In this document: one piece after another, positions 1 through 13,317 of the stretch
How positions within the stretch are numbered: the first letter of the stretch is position 1
Layout: the number at the start of each line of letters is the position of its first letter
Source: Vitrella brassicaformis
Taxonomy: Eukaryota; Sar; Vitrellaceae
Direction of reading: 5' to 3'
NCBI GenBank assembly: GCA_001179505.1
Contig: CDMY01001057.1
Location: 62,001-126,000, forward strand
DNA length: 64,000 nt
Program-made: the position numbers and the translations under genes
The notes under the pieces: model-generated
What the model saw: only the letters and a program-made list of their open reading frames with translations
Told to the model about the DNA's origin: nothing
The model's database searches: none

Positions 1-2
1 CG

Positions 3-626
3 GCTGCATACGCCAACTCCAAGCTGCTGCAGATGATGCACTGCAAGGAAATGGCCAAGCGGTTCAGAGAGGAAGGGGCGCCCATCACATGTGCGTCTGC
101 GAGAGAGGGGAATGAATGAACAGCGCAGCAATCGATGTGTGTGTGTGTGTGTGTGTGTACGTATGGTGCTTCCTTCCCCTCAGGCAATGCGGTGACGCCC
201 GGGATGGTCAACACGGATCTGTTCCGGTCCTACCCCATGGCAGTCCGCGTCCTCACCGCCCCCATACGCAGAATGTTCATGAGGTCAGCCATCCCCTCAA
301 CCACCCAACCAGAGAGGGAAATGCCTGGATGAATGGCCGTCTTCATGTCGTGTGCAGGACGCCATCTGAGGGTGCGGAGCTGCTCACGTGGGCCGTCACG
401 AGCGAGGAGCTCAACGACAGCAACGGCGAGTTCTTCGCTGACCGGAAGGTACCCAAGGGGGCATGCATCTGGACGGCGATCGAGACACGTGTCTGTGTTT
501 GGCTGTGTGTGTCAGGCCGTGCGGGTGAATGATGCTGCGAAGGATGAGTTCCTCGTGGACATGGTGGCGTCGCTGTGGAGGCAGACCGCGAGACAGATGT
601 TTGTGCTGGCCGATGAGGCGGGCTAG
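3..626 (+). CDS. Short-chain dehydrogenase/reductase, 3' part (4 exons seen)
   Basis: NAD(P)-dependent oxidoreductase of the SDR family; the window opens inside the gene. Exons read at 3-90, 184-283, 358-448 and 516-626 with GT-AG introns that keep one frame. The first exon starts with the catalytic YxxxK signature (Tyr-Ala-Asn-Ser-Lys) and the second has the NAVTPGMVNTD segment that follows the active site in retinol-dehydrogenase-like and WWOX-like SDRs (normally HPGxVxT). The N-terminal Rossmann glycine motif lies upstream of the window, so cofactor preference cannot be judged. The first intron carries a (TG)n tract. The substrate is unknown. Confidence 0.85.
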
Positions 627-1050
627 TGTTGGATGGGGGAAGAAGCAGACAGGCTCGGCCCCGTGTTGGTTTCGTGTGTGACATAGGACATTTAGTGTAT
701 TGGGACGTGCGTGTGGATTGTATGGCAGTCGATGGCTGTGCTTGTGCTCACCTGTCTGACGGGCTCGGCAAACAGAGTGCACCGTCTCACCGCGGTGGCT
801 CTTGTTTGTGGAACTCATCGCGCAGGCCAGTACAAGCGTAGTCCATCAGACTGATGCCAAGAAAGACTCATCGCTTCATTCGACCAGTAAAATGATCCCG
901 CACATGAATGACTCTAGCTGTACACACGAATGGTCTCATCCATGACTGTACAGCACCACGAAGCCTCCCAACTGTACACACACTCGCACGCACGTCTCTC
1001 TCCACAACAGGCAGGCTATGCAGCTATCCATCGTCCCTCCGCTATTATAT
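627..1050. other. Convergent intergenic gap
   Basis: About 420 bp between the stop of the SDR gene and the stop of the minus-strand adhesin. It presumably holds both 3' UTRs. I see no conserved ORF, RNA gene or repeat beyond scattered TG/CA runs. Confidence 0.6.
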
Positions 1051-4000
1051 TTACACGTCCTCCTGCACATTGCCCGTCCCCAGCTTCACATACGCATCAC
1101 CCACCCTACTCAGCAAGTCAACATCCGTCAAATCAAGTGGCGTCGAATCGTTGCCCCGCATCACCGTCTCAGCAACATAGCTCTTCCGGTGACCCGAATA
1201 CGCCCCGGCCTTCTCCAGCCACAGACAGCAAGACGGATATTGGCAGCCGGCACCAGCCTCGGGCGCCCCGTCTGGCAGCCGCTGCACCGCACACCCAGGC
1301 AGGTACCTCTCGGCCGCGGCGGCCTGCTCGATCGTCCACAGGACGCAATTGTTGCTCCAGTCCTCGGCAAAGAAGCCAGTGAACCCGGTGGCGAACCAGG
1401 CGTAGACGAGGCAGTGCTGCGTCTCGGCGCAGGTGGCCTTGCACTCGAATTGCGACGAGGTGGTGAAGGCCCACACGGACGCATATCTGAGCTCGGGGTG
1501 GGCGGCTGCCGTGCCGGGGGCCCCTGGGATGGGCGTGAGGTTGCTGTAGTCCTCAAAGTCGGTCAGGAAGGCCTCAGTGCCGTTGTACGAGACGAAGGGG
1601 AACACCGACCCATAGACACCGGCCGTGGGCTGCCACGAATCGACGAGAAGGTGGGAGAAGCCAGAGTTGGGTGGCAGCGGGGCCAGCTGTGTTGTGAGGC
1701 TGGAGAGATAGTCCTGGACAGCTCCGGCGAGGTGGGTGAAGCAGTAGGTCTGCTGTGTGAAGGTCACGCACCGACCCCGCCACGACAGAGGGATGGCCGG
1801 CAGCTGGAACTGCGAGAAGGGCGTGTCTGTGGTGGCGTTGGCGGCCACGAAGGCCTCGTGCCACACACTGACCACACACCCGCCCCCATCGGTCCGGCTC
1901 GCACACGACTGCTCACATTCACTTCTCGTCGCCGTGTAGGGCCAAGCCCAGCCCTCAGTGGCCTCCAATTGTAGGCGATAGAAGCCGTCTGTCCGGTTCT
2001 CGTAGCACACGATGTCTGGGCCCGGCGCGCCGACCACTTGTGTGAGAGGCGTGACGTGGCTGTACTGCCAGTAGGGTGGGTAGTCGCATACGCCTGAGGA
2101 GAAGATGCAGTACTGGCCGGGGGGGCAGTCGTCGTCGATCTGGCAGCACCCCCCGCCGCCACGTGGAGATATGGACGAGTGGCAGTGGCTCGAGCAGGAT
2201 GGGCCGAAGGAACCTATTTGTGTGGATGCAGGGACAATGAGAGCTGTGTCGTCCATCGGTGTGTGCCTTGGGGGATACCAGGTGAGCAGACGCACGTGCC
2301 ATTGACGAGACAGACACCCTGGCCGCTACAGGGCACAGGCACTGACGGGAAGTAACGATTGTTGCCCGCCGGGCACACCTGCACACGCACAGAAAGGGGC
2401 CGTGTGAAGCTCATAAATCGGCTCCCATTTGGCTGACCTCATGTCCACAGTGGCAAGGTGTGGGTGTGTTGTTGTAGAGGCCGAACACATCTTCAGGCAT
2501 CAGCTCGTTGCGGTACAGCGTGGCCTTGGCAATCCGGCCAGAGAAGAAGGGGCTCTTCAGGAATCGACCCCTCAGCACCTGCACCTCCTTGATGCCGAAG
2601 ATGGGCTGACCAGTCGCGGGAAAGTTCTCCTGTGGCGTCTGCAGGTCCAGCAGCACATATCTCGCATTCGCAATCGGGTTCAGGTACACCAGAGCGGCCT
2701 CGCGCAGCCTGGCGGTGTCGACAACGACTGTGCGGACGAGCGACGCGGGGTTGGTGAGGGTGGCCAGAGTGGTGGAGAGGTAGACGTCAAATTGCTGCGG
2801 GGGGTAGTCCCAGATGATCTCTATCGTCCCGACTCCCTGTACGGCCCCCAGGTCGACCTGCCATGTGGCCGTGGCGACACCGTCCTGCGAGAGCCATGAT
2901 GTGTCGATGAGGCCGTCGACTGCGCTGCCTGCCTCCCTGGCGACGCTGTATGAGCTGCTGGCCGATGCGGGCTGGCCCTGCGCCAGCAGGATGGCCGTGC
3001 TGTGGAGGCCGAAGAGGATGTCACTCGTGCTGTCGAATGAGGCGTGGGGGGTGCCCGCTGCCGTCTGATAAGGGCTGCCGTACTGGACAACACACGCACA
3101 AAAAGGACGGCGTGTGTATGCGTGTATCCGCATGTGTGTGTGTGTGCGGTAGCTCACCACGACGCCGTTTCGATAGAGTGTGACGGTTTGGTTTGCCCCC
3201 CACGTGGCCACGATGTGCACCATTTGCCCCGTCTCGTCGGCGTAGACCGGGCCAGCCCATCCTACAGGCGTCGCCCTGTTGGGATCGTCGCTGTCGATAC
3301 GCCACTGGCCTGTGCCATCGCCCCCCTCAAACACGATCGCGTCGAATTGCTGAAACCACACAGACACACGGCTATATCTTGTTGTTCGATTCGCTGTCGT
3401 CGGCTCCACTGACCGATCCATCGGCGGTTTGCACGGACATGACGCCGCCCCCTCCCTGATTCACCCACACTCGCGCCTCTCGCAGCCCGAAAGCGTCACA
3501 GCCGAGATGGTAGGGGGTCGCCGGCGCACTCATTGCCGGAGCTGTGCAGCCGGCGTGGAACGACGTGGCAATGACGCGGACGAAGCGAGCGTTGCCGATG
3601 AGGGGGGAGTCGTACGTGGCATTGACCGTCGGGGCCTGGAAAAGGAGAAGGACCACAGAGAAAGGAACTAAGGGTGCTTGTGGCGCTGTGGTGGTGTCTC
3701 GCTGTCTTCTCACCGGTATGTTGATGGTATCCATGGTGACGTATGTGCCGGGGTTGTCCGGGGCGTCCCGGTCGACAGAGTACTGGATGGAGTAGGTCTT
3801 TGGCTCGTACCACCACTTGAGTGTGACGGCCGACAGCGGCTGGATGTACTCGAGATCGATGTCGATGTGGGCGGGCGCCTCACCCAGCGCAGAAACCCAC
3901 GAGGTGTCGTCGTTATCGTCAAGCGCCCACTCGGCCGGGTATTGCCACGTCGACGAGGCCGTCACCGACGCGCCCACAGCCACATTATAGTTGAGCGAGG

Positions 4001-7000
4001 TGCGGAACTCCTGTGCGTGACAGACATCCACAAACTTATTTATCGCGTCTTTTTTGTCTCTCTATGCAACTGACCTTGACGCCGATTTGCAGGAATCCAT
4101 TCTCGTTGAGTGTGAGAGTGTTGGTGACCTCCAGTCTCACATACCGACCCACGGCGAGGAAGGCGTGTGTGGTCTGGTCCAGCGTGTTGGCCGCCACCGA
4201 GTCGACAAGCAGCGCACTAGCCGTGCCGAAGTCGACAGTGTCGTTGGCCAACCAGAGGTTGAATGACCGTGCCTTGAGGTCCCAGTCGATCTCGATGCCC
4301 TCCAGCTCGAACGTGCCGCCCATGTCCACTGTCCATGTGGCTGACGTGAGGCCCTCCTGCGCTCGCCAGGCGGTCGTGTCGTCGCCGTCGTTGGCGTTCG
4401 TGGCGACGTAGGTGGCGTTGGCCTCAGTCGATGCTGTGGCCGGTTCGCCAAGGGCACTGTTCGTACCTGAGACCACCCAGTGAGGCGTGTGGGTGAGCGT
4501 GTGTGTCGTGCCGTGTCGTGTGAGTCATTGAGACTTGCCTTGGTCGACTTTGAATTCCTTGATGGCGTAGAGGGGCTGCTCGAGTGTCCGCTGCGCATCC
4601 ATCGGACGCAACAAGTCCAACCTGATCAACACACACACATCCATACATTCCCGCGTATCGTCTGTGCGCAGGCACCACACGACGAGGCTCACTTGACGTA
4701 TCTGGCGGAGAGCCGCACATTGGCCTGTGTGTGGTACACCAGCTGGGTGGTGTTGTAGATCAGCTCCTCGGCCAGCAGTGTCCAGGCCACGTTGTCCACC
4801 GACCCACTGATGCGGAAGTGAGCAGCGGGGTACAGCCAGTGGATGTAAATGCCGCCCTTGAAGACCTGCACCGAGGCCAGGTCCACCTTTAGCTCGGCCG
4901 TCTGCGCCTCAACGCGAGAGTACCAGCTGGTGTCGAAGTCGCCGTCGAGTGCGTTTGTGAGGGGATAGGACCAGTAGGGGTTGCCTGGGGCAGCTGACAG
5001 GGTGTGAGGGACGCCACTGGCGATGCCTTCGAGTTCATAGATACCTGAAGAAGAAGAATCGAGAACACGTCAGATAAGGATAAGGAAACTACACATCATT
5101 TTGTCATTCTGCCCGCCTTACCAATGAGAGTGAGTCCGTAGTAGGTGGATGCAGGTGCGGCAGTCGTGATGTCGACCGACACAAGCTGCCCCGTCAGCCC
5201 CACGGGCATCGTGTAGGTCGTGTTGTAGTCACTGTTGCCCACCACCGTCTCAACGACAGCCCCGTCCACTGCTATGGTGAAGTCGGCAGCGGGGTACTTC
5301 CACAGGATGGTGATGGTGTCAATCGGCTGCACGCTGCCGATGTCGGCTTCGAAGGTCAATGCGTCCTGACCAAAGGGGCCAAGCCAGAAGGTCTGCAGCT
5401 GCTGATCTGAAAGACGACACACGCACACACACATTCGCCAGTTGATGGATCCTCATAGTGCATTCAGTCTCACCTATGGCGGCGAATGGCAGGTACTCTT
5501 GTGCGGGGCTGCTGTAAGTCCAGTGTGGTGGGGCGGTGCCGGCGACGGTCTGCACGCCTGCGCCCACATCGACCGCCTCGTACAGCTCGATCTCTTGTAT
5601 GCCGAAGGCCGGCCACCCGCTGCCGTCGACGTCAATGGGCTGACGCAGCCGCAGGGTGAGGAACTGACCTGACACGTATAACACACAGAGAGAGCACCGG
5701 TGTCGATTCTCATTTCCTTTTCGCCCCCCATGTATCCGCTTACAATCGAACAGCCGCGAGAGCTGAACGAATGCAGCCACATTGCCCGTGAAGGCCTCGA
5801 CAGTGACGTCGCTCCCTCCTCCCACTCGGCTGATCACATCGACCTCCCCAGCGGCATACTCAAAGTCCACCCGCAGTCCCACCAGCTGCCGCACGCCGCT
5901 CAGATCAACTTGCACCGTCGCCTCGGTGATGTTGGGGAGAGTGCGCCAGTAAGTGGCCAGGTTGCCGTCGACGGTGTTGTTTGGCGGGTGAGTGTCGATC
6001 ATGTCGACAGACGATGCGGTTGCCGGCCTGTTGAGGGCTGCGTTGCGGGCGGGTATGAGGTAGATCTCGAATAGCCCGATGCGGCGGAAGTTGGAGGGGT
6101 CGCGCTGAACGCCATTGAAGGTCTCGAGGTAGAGGTAGCGAGCTCGGAAATATCCCCTCCGAGTGTTGGTGTCGTCGGTGTTGCCGCTGAGGGACATGTA
6201 TGTGCTCGTGAAGACGCCCGCCTCGGAGATGCGGATCTCATACGACTGATGATAACACACACAAAAACAGAAAATGGGGCAATGACTGCATTTCCCCTGC
6301 TGCCTGCCTGCCTGCCTGCCCGGCCTCTTACCTCAGCTCGATACATCCATCGTAGATCGATGCCCATGAGCTCCTGCACGCTGCCCAGGTCGATTGTCAG
6401 CGTGGCCGTCACCTGGTTGGGCAGCGTCATCCAGTAGGTCGACATCAAGCCGTCGGCACCCAGGGCTGCACCGTAGCCCGCCTCCTCCGACGTCGCCGTC
6501 ACCGACACACCGGCCCGAGCAGCAGGATTCAGCTGATAGACACGAATTTCTGAAGCCCCCAATATGGGCTGCATTGAGAGAGACATCCCACACAGACAGA
6601 AACGCGCGTCTCCGATTTCTTCATTTACTTGTTTCATTCCAACATGTACCTGGTCATCGAAGTCATTGAGAGCAGCTTGTGTGATGGCGATCCGCACGTA
6701 TCTCGCCGTGAACTGAGCCTCGACCTCGCTGCTGCTAGCTGCGTTGCCGGCCACGGTGGCCCGTGTGGTCCATGTGGTGCTGTCAGGTGAGCTCTGGACG
6801 GTGAAGTCCTGCGCGGGCCAGGTCCAGTCGATGCCGATGCCCTGGATGTCGTACGACGCCTCCAAGTCGATATCAACCGACGCCGCATTCGTGTTGGCCT
6901 CTGTAAGCCACGTTGTGTTGGTGTCGGTGTCGACGAGGTTGGCGGCTGGATGTGTGATGACCACTGGCGTCACGAGGGCGGTGTGTGTGGCGGCGGTGCG

Positions 7001-10000
7001 CTGGTTGAACGCCCCGTTGATGGCTGTGTAGACCTCAAATGACGTCAGCCCGATGACCTGGCGGCCGGAGGGATTGGTGAACCCGCCCGTGGCACTCACA
7101 TCCAGCTGAATATACCTGTGCACACAGACACAGCAACAGCAAGGGCAAGGGCAAAGAATGCAATTGTGCTGAGTGCGTGTGTGTCACTTGCGGACCTGAA
7201 CGTGCCGACGTGGTTGACTTCCACGTCGAGCGGTGCGGATATGTCCGTCTTGCTGTAGAAGGTCGTCCATGTGGATAGGTCAGTCGACCCAAGAAGATCG
7301 TAGAAAAGACCCGGATACTTCCACCTCAGGATGAAGGTGGCGCACTCGCGCGTCGCGTTGAGGGCAAACTGACACAGCACCACACGCATGCAGAGCAGTC
7401 TATCGTGACCACTGGTGGCTGTTCTCTCGGCGCCGTACCAGTATGTTAGCCTTTTGCAGGTCGGCTACGCCCCCCGCCTCCCACCATGTGTTGGGGTCGC
7501 CATCGACGGCGTAGTTGACGGGCTGCGGCCAGCCGGGCGGGTCTGACGTCCTGTGGGTGAAGGTATTGCCAAAGACGTCCTCGCCCGTCGCTTCCGCATA
7601 TATGCCCTACACACACGGATTGAATTGAAGCACACGTGTGTGGATGGATGGATGGATGGATGGAGGGTTGCGTACCAGTGCGATGTTGTTTGTGTCGCGC
7701 AGCTTGACGGTGACCTCCTGTATGCCGATCACCGGCAGGCCGAATCCGTCCGTCTGGCCGTTCTGCGTCACGTCGATCTTCAGATACCGCGCCACGAACA
7801 TCTGTGTGACGGAGTGGCTCGCAGACGACTCCATCGTGTAGCTGGCCAACGTCGTCCATGTCGCATCATCTGCACCAACAGCAACATCACAGCGTCGCGC
7901 TCGCATGCACAGCACACACGTCAATTACCAGTTGAGTGTTGGATGGAGAAGTCTCTGGCGTAGTATTCCCAATCGACGGAAGTCTTGACGACCGTATCTG
8001 CGGTCCCCAGGTCCACCTTGAACACCGCCGCAGTGGTGCCGGACGGCGTCAGCCAGTATGTCGCCAGCGACCCATCCACGGCATTCGATGACGGATGCAG
8101 CAGCGCCTTGGCCTCATTTGTCGCACTGCAAACAGACAGACAGACAGACACACCCGTTGTCCGCATGTGCGTGTGTGTCCCGTCCGTCCATCCACTCACG
8201 TGATGGGCTGTCTGTGCGCGAGGTTCTTGGCGGCCTCCCATACGGTCACCTCGTTGACAGTGAATGCCGGCCATCCATCCCCCTGTGGCCCCACGCCGGT
8301 CGGCCCCTCCACAGCCACACGCACATACCGACCCCTCGCGGATGACGGCACAGCAGCGAAGTCGGTGACGTTGGTGCCTGGAGGGAGGGATGCATCGCCG
8401 TCGAGGAGGGTGAATGTGGCGTTGTCGTCAGAGATGGAGAGGTTGAAAGCTGCGGGTGCGTCCTCCCATAGGATGGTGATGTTGTCAATCAGACGCTCCG
8501 TGCCGAGATCGACGTACCTGCATTCATACATACACACATGTGGGTGGAGGTGGGATGGTCGTGTGGTTGGGGTGTGTGTGTGAGATGTTGTCACCAGTTT
8601 GCGTGTGTTTGCTTTGGTCCTGATGCCCAGTAGGTGTTGGGATCGCCATCGACGGCGAGGCTCGCGGGATACTCTTCCATGTCATTCGTGTCAGTGCCAT
8701 ACGCCACTTGACCCTGACAACACACACATACATACCGGCACAACAACACACATCGGAGATACACACATACCCTGACACATCTCGATGATCCTCACCAGTG
8801 CCACATTAGTTCCCCTGCCGAAGGCAGTCAGCTCCCTCACCGCCACAAACACCCGATTGTCCAGCATCTCAGCACCCTCTATGAGCTCCAGACGCACAAA
8901 CTGGACCAACGGCGGCGACGCGGCATCCGCCTCAAAGTCCGTCAAGGCCACCCCTCCCCCGCCCCCAGTGTAGCTCTGCTGCACCACATACGTCGCCGGC
9001 AGCCCGTCGGGCGAGGTCTCGAGTGTGAATGCGGCAGGGGATGCCTTCCACGTGAGGCGGATGACGTCGATGGCCACAGCGGGGCCGCCGAGGTCGACCA
9101 GCAGAATGGCCGTGTCGGTGCCGGGCGGCAGGGCCCAGTAGGTCAGTGGATCGCCGTCCACTGCCAGCTCAGGGGAGTACTCGGCCTTTGCGAAGACGGT
9201 CCCCGATTTGAAGTGCGACAGAATGATGTCTGCGTAGGTCTCGACTTCCTTGACGGCCAGCATCGGGCCGAAGTCAGGGTGGCTAAATGCGGGAGACGAC
9301 AGCTGCAGCTGAAAGAATCGCCCCGCGCTGGGCACGAGGAAGTCCAGGTCGTATTGGTCGTTGGTGTTGTTCTGCTGGAAGAGGACCCAGGTGGATGTGC
9401 CGTCGAGTTGTGTGCGGAGGGTGTATGACTGAGGGGGCCAGGCGAAGAAGACCTTGACACGGCCCAGGTTCGTGTCGGTGCCCAGGTCGATGAGCACTTC
9501 TGCGGATGTCTGGCCCAGCTGGGCGGCCCAGTAGGTAGACAAATCGCTGTCAACCACCTTCTCTGATTGTGGAAAGATACACGACAGGAGATACATGGAT
9601 GGTTGTCAGTCTCCATTTCCATGTGCTTGCCTGGCAAGACGGTCTCTTCCCATAGGCTGTTTGTGGTGACGGGCTTCCCTGCAGCGGCGTTGGTGGCGGC
9701 CTCCTCTGTCGACACACGCACCCACACCTCCAGACTCTTCTCTGTCAAAGCCCCGTCAGCAAGATTGCCCAGCGGCTCCGTACGCACGTACTGCTCCTGC
9801 ACACACACACACACACACACACACACGCGCAGAGAGTCTAGTCTGTCTGCAGGCTCATCCACGTCGCCGTGTCATCCACACACCTGTGACTTGTTGAGTT
9901 GCAGCTCGTTGTCCCGCACCTCGGCCCCCTGATAGGCCGACCCATTCAGATTCCCAAACAGATCCCTTAACGGGTCGACCGGCAGACCCGCCTCATCGGT

Positions 10001-13000
10001 CTGAGTGAATGGCCACTCGGCCAAAGGTGAGTAGCACGCCTCGCGACTGGTGAACTCGCAGATAGAGTTCAAGCAGGCCATCTCGTCAGACCACACAGTG
10101 CCGTTGGTGGCGCTGAATTTGCTCAGGATGGCGTCGTTGATCAGAGAGGGGACAGTGTTGCTGAGCATGTTGGGAGCGCAGAGTGCCCCATAAATGGGGA
10201 ATGGGCGGCCGGGGCACTCAGCGAGGTAGTGTGTGGCGAGGCCGCTGAAGAGCCTCGTGACAGGGAAGCCCGTGTTGGTCAGGATCTCGGTCTCGCAATG
10301 GGTCCATGGATCGATGCCGTCCCCAATGGCTCTCGACACACAGTCGTACACCTGATCCTTCTGCAGCAGGGTGAGCTCCTCCATGTTGATGCCGGCCAGC
10401 AGACACGTCGAGCATGCGGCCCCGTCAGGGTAGTGCAGCAGCGGCACGGCCAGCGGTACGCCGCAATCGAGGGCGCAGTCGCCTTCGGGGTACTGCTCAA
10501 GACAGCTATAGCAGTCGGGGCGGTCGGCCGTCACTGTCCGCTCTGGGAACACATTGAGGGTCTGCGAGAGGTTGCGAGTGCTCGGATACAGTGTTCCTGA
10601 CACACACACGCAAATCGATCCATTGACAGTGTCTAGCACGACGTTGCTTCACACCTACCGGTAGAGCAGTCGCAGTCATCTCCCCAGATGTACCCATCGG
10701 GAGCCCTGAATGACGGCAGGCCCGTGACGTCATCGAGGTACAGCCCGCCCTCAGGCGTCCGCACCGGATCGCGACCCCACCGGTAGGGAGACGACGGATC
10801 GATGCCGAAATTGGAGGGCGTTGGCGTGAGCGGATTGCCGATCCGATACATCTGACACATAGAGACAAGGAAAGGACGGCGGGAATGATAAACGGACGCG
10901 TGTGCAATGTACGTGTTGTGTGTTGCGTGCGTGGATTGTTGTGCGTGCCGACCGTGCGTGCTCTGCATGTGCCGAATGGGAGTATGAGGTTGCAGTGGGA
11001 GTTGTATTTGCAACCCGTGCACAGGGTGTGCTTCTGGAAGGTGTCCGGCAGCGATGCACCGAAATCCCACGTCATGTTGGACGTCTCGAAACAGCGACAA
11101 GTGGTGCCGTAACGAAGCGCACAACTGCACAGGGGAAAAACCAGACATGTGTGCATTATCTGTGTCCATGCCGCTCCATGTGTGTGTTGCGCTGGTGCTC
11201 ACTCGTATTGGTATCCGTTGACATAGAGCTTCTGCAGGTCGAAGTACCTCACACACTTCTCGCATGAGCAGTGACCAAAGTAGAACCTCATGGGATCGGT
11301 CGCGTGCTCCGTCACGCACCACTGGGTCTCGCTCTTGGATTGGAACAAACTACCCTTTCCAGCCTTGTTGAGGATGAAGGCGTCCTGAATCACCTCTTTC
11401 CGCTGGCCCTCCCCGTCCGTCACCCACAGAGCTGCCGTCGAGGCAGGAAAGCGGACCTCCCTCACGCAGCCCAGCCAGTAGGGGTGCAGGGGGTCCCAGC
11501 TGACCTCGCCCCCTTTGCACGTCACCCCATCCAGCGGCGGTGCGCCTTCGAAGTGCGCGGCGATGCGGATTTCCTTGCGGGCGGCGTTCTGGATGTGTAT
11601 CTTCTCGTCCAGTGGGTCGCTGGATGTGGACTCGCACGACGTGATGTTTGATGCCGGGCATGCCCGCGTCTCGGTGAATTGCCATGAGAGGATGTCGACG
11701 GCGAAGCACTCGGGGGAGCCGCACGCGCCGGTGAAGCCGACGTAGGAGCGGCCGGGGCCTTTCTCGTCTGGCAGCAGGTCACCGCCCTGAGACGAGGTGG
11801 CTGTGAGGGTGTTGCCGGGATTGGGGTCAGCGATGTTGTTGATGTCCACCGGCACACGCAATACCTGCAGTGAGAGCAAGTATTCTTGCCTATATGTTGC
11901 TGTGTTGGTGTGTGTGGTCACCTCTATCTCGTCGACGGTGACGATGAGCAGCCCGAGGTCCCCCCTTGCCCAGCTGTCGAGCCATTCTGGGTTGAGCCGG
12001 GTGATGTGTGTGGAGGTGGGCAGCAGATCGTCGAACGACACTTCCCGGCTGAACGATATAAACACCTCGTGAGTGCCTGAAGAGAGCCAAGGACCAACAA
12101 GGACACACAAAGTCTGCCTAGCCCCTGTGTGCATTGGTGCCCCTCACCTACCTTGTTTGAGGTCTGGCAGGTCCCTCCCCTTGTGTATCTCGTTGGCATG
12201 GTTGTCCTGATTGGCGGCCGTGATCCTCGACTGCACCGACAGATGGTTGGCGTTCGGGTCCATCGCATCAGCGTCCCTGTACGTGTCAAACTCAATAGCC
12301 AGTCCCTGCGTCAGCCGATAGCCGAGCCCGTCCTCTCCTGTTGGCCAGAAGGCCACCGCCCCAGAGCCTACATCCGTCAGCAGCACGTTCTGCAGCACAA
12401 AGGCGAACCCCTGCTGGGCGCTGTCGAAGCACCACCTCGATGGCATAGACGCCGCAGTGCAGTGCACCGACTTGTGCAGCAGCATGAAGGTGAAGCGGGT
12501 CGAGAAGCCGTAGGTGATGAGCTGGCGAAATCGGTAGATAGCCGCTCCCCAGGCCAGCTCGTCGATGGCGCGCTTGGAGGCCGATGGGGCCACCACTCTG
12601 AGGCCATAGTGGCAGAACTGATCTCGGTCATGCGGCACGACGGCCGAGTCATCATCTGGGAAGAAGTCGGTGGTGATGTATGAGGCGACGAAGTTGTTGT
12701 TGGTGACGTTGGCTGCGAATGGGTTGTCGAGGTAGTCTTGGGCGAGGTAGGTTTGGAAGGGGTAGGAGGGCGGCACACGCAGCTGTGTGAAGAAGAAGGG
12801 CTCCGACGTGTTGCCGTAGGGCACATTGCGCGGGCAGGTCTCCTGCACACACACACACACACACTCACCATCCATTCATGAATGAATCACCCTCGCTGAA
12901 CGTACCTCGAATGATCCGCTGAAGAAGTCAAACGTGGCATCTTCGATGAGGTGGAAGTTGTTGGGGCCGTTCGTCTCAAGCTCGTCACGAAAGCTGACGA

Positions 13001-13064
13001 AGTTAAAGTCTGCAGCAGCGAAGGGCAGCAGGAGCAGACAGATCAGCAAGGACAGGTGCTGCAT
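1051..13064 (-). CDS. Giant secreted lectin / LamG / multi-discoidin adhesin
   Basis: Secreted or surface carbohydrate- and ligand-binding protein with more than 25 exons. The start at 13064 gives a signal peptide (MQHLSLLICLLLLPFAAA); exon 1 ends at 12906 in phase 0 and exon 2 begins at 12842. Domain order: an L-type (legume-type) lectin fold (about 11.5-12.8 kb; GFAFVLQN, LAIEFDTY, closing YVGFTGACG and DILSWQF); a Cys-rich region (10-11.3 kb); the first half of a LamG fold (9.7-10.0 kb, TEKSLEVWVRV); twelve F5/8 type C (discoidin) domains, each with a DG..TYW-like turn and VDLG strand; the LamG core (3.2-3.5 kb, GGGGVMSVQTADG, FDAIVFE, VTLYRNG); a thirteenth discoidin domain; the LamG end (SGRIAKATLYRNEL); an EGF-like Cys cluster (about 2.3 kb); and a Cys-rich PAN/apple-like tail. 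LamG continuity across the whole span argues for one gene. Alveolate LCCL/lectin adhesins are functional analogues; the ligand is unknown. Confidence 0.85.
7642..7663. repeat. (GGAT)n tetranucleotide repeat in intron
   Basis: Tandem ggat units inside an intron of the discoidin adhesin. A simple repeat with no evident function. Confidence 0.85.
9800..9826. repeat. (CA)n microsatellite in adhesin intron
   Basis: About 13 CA units just inside the 3' end of an intron of the minus-strand adhesin, reading as (UG)n in the transcript. It is typical of many introns in this window. Confidence 0.9.
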
Positions 13065-13317
13065 TCACAGGCTACTAGAAGATGCCCAGATCACTTTGGC
13101 AATGGATAGATCCATAGATCCGTCATCAGGGATCTGGGTTGGGCAGTGCAAGTGTCCCGAGATATGAAATGTCCCAGGCTCCGAGCTGGACTCATCACCC
13201 AGCAGCGTCCCCTCTCTTTTCCCTTCTTCGTAGCGGCTTTCCCTTCTTCCTCCTGCGAGCTGCAGAGGAATCTACGGGGAAAATAGGTGCCAAGGACGCA
13301 ACCTTCGGAAAATAAGC

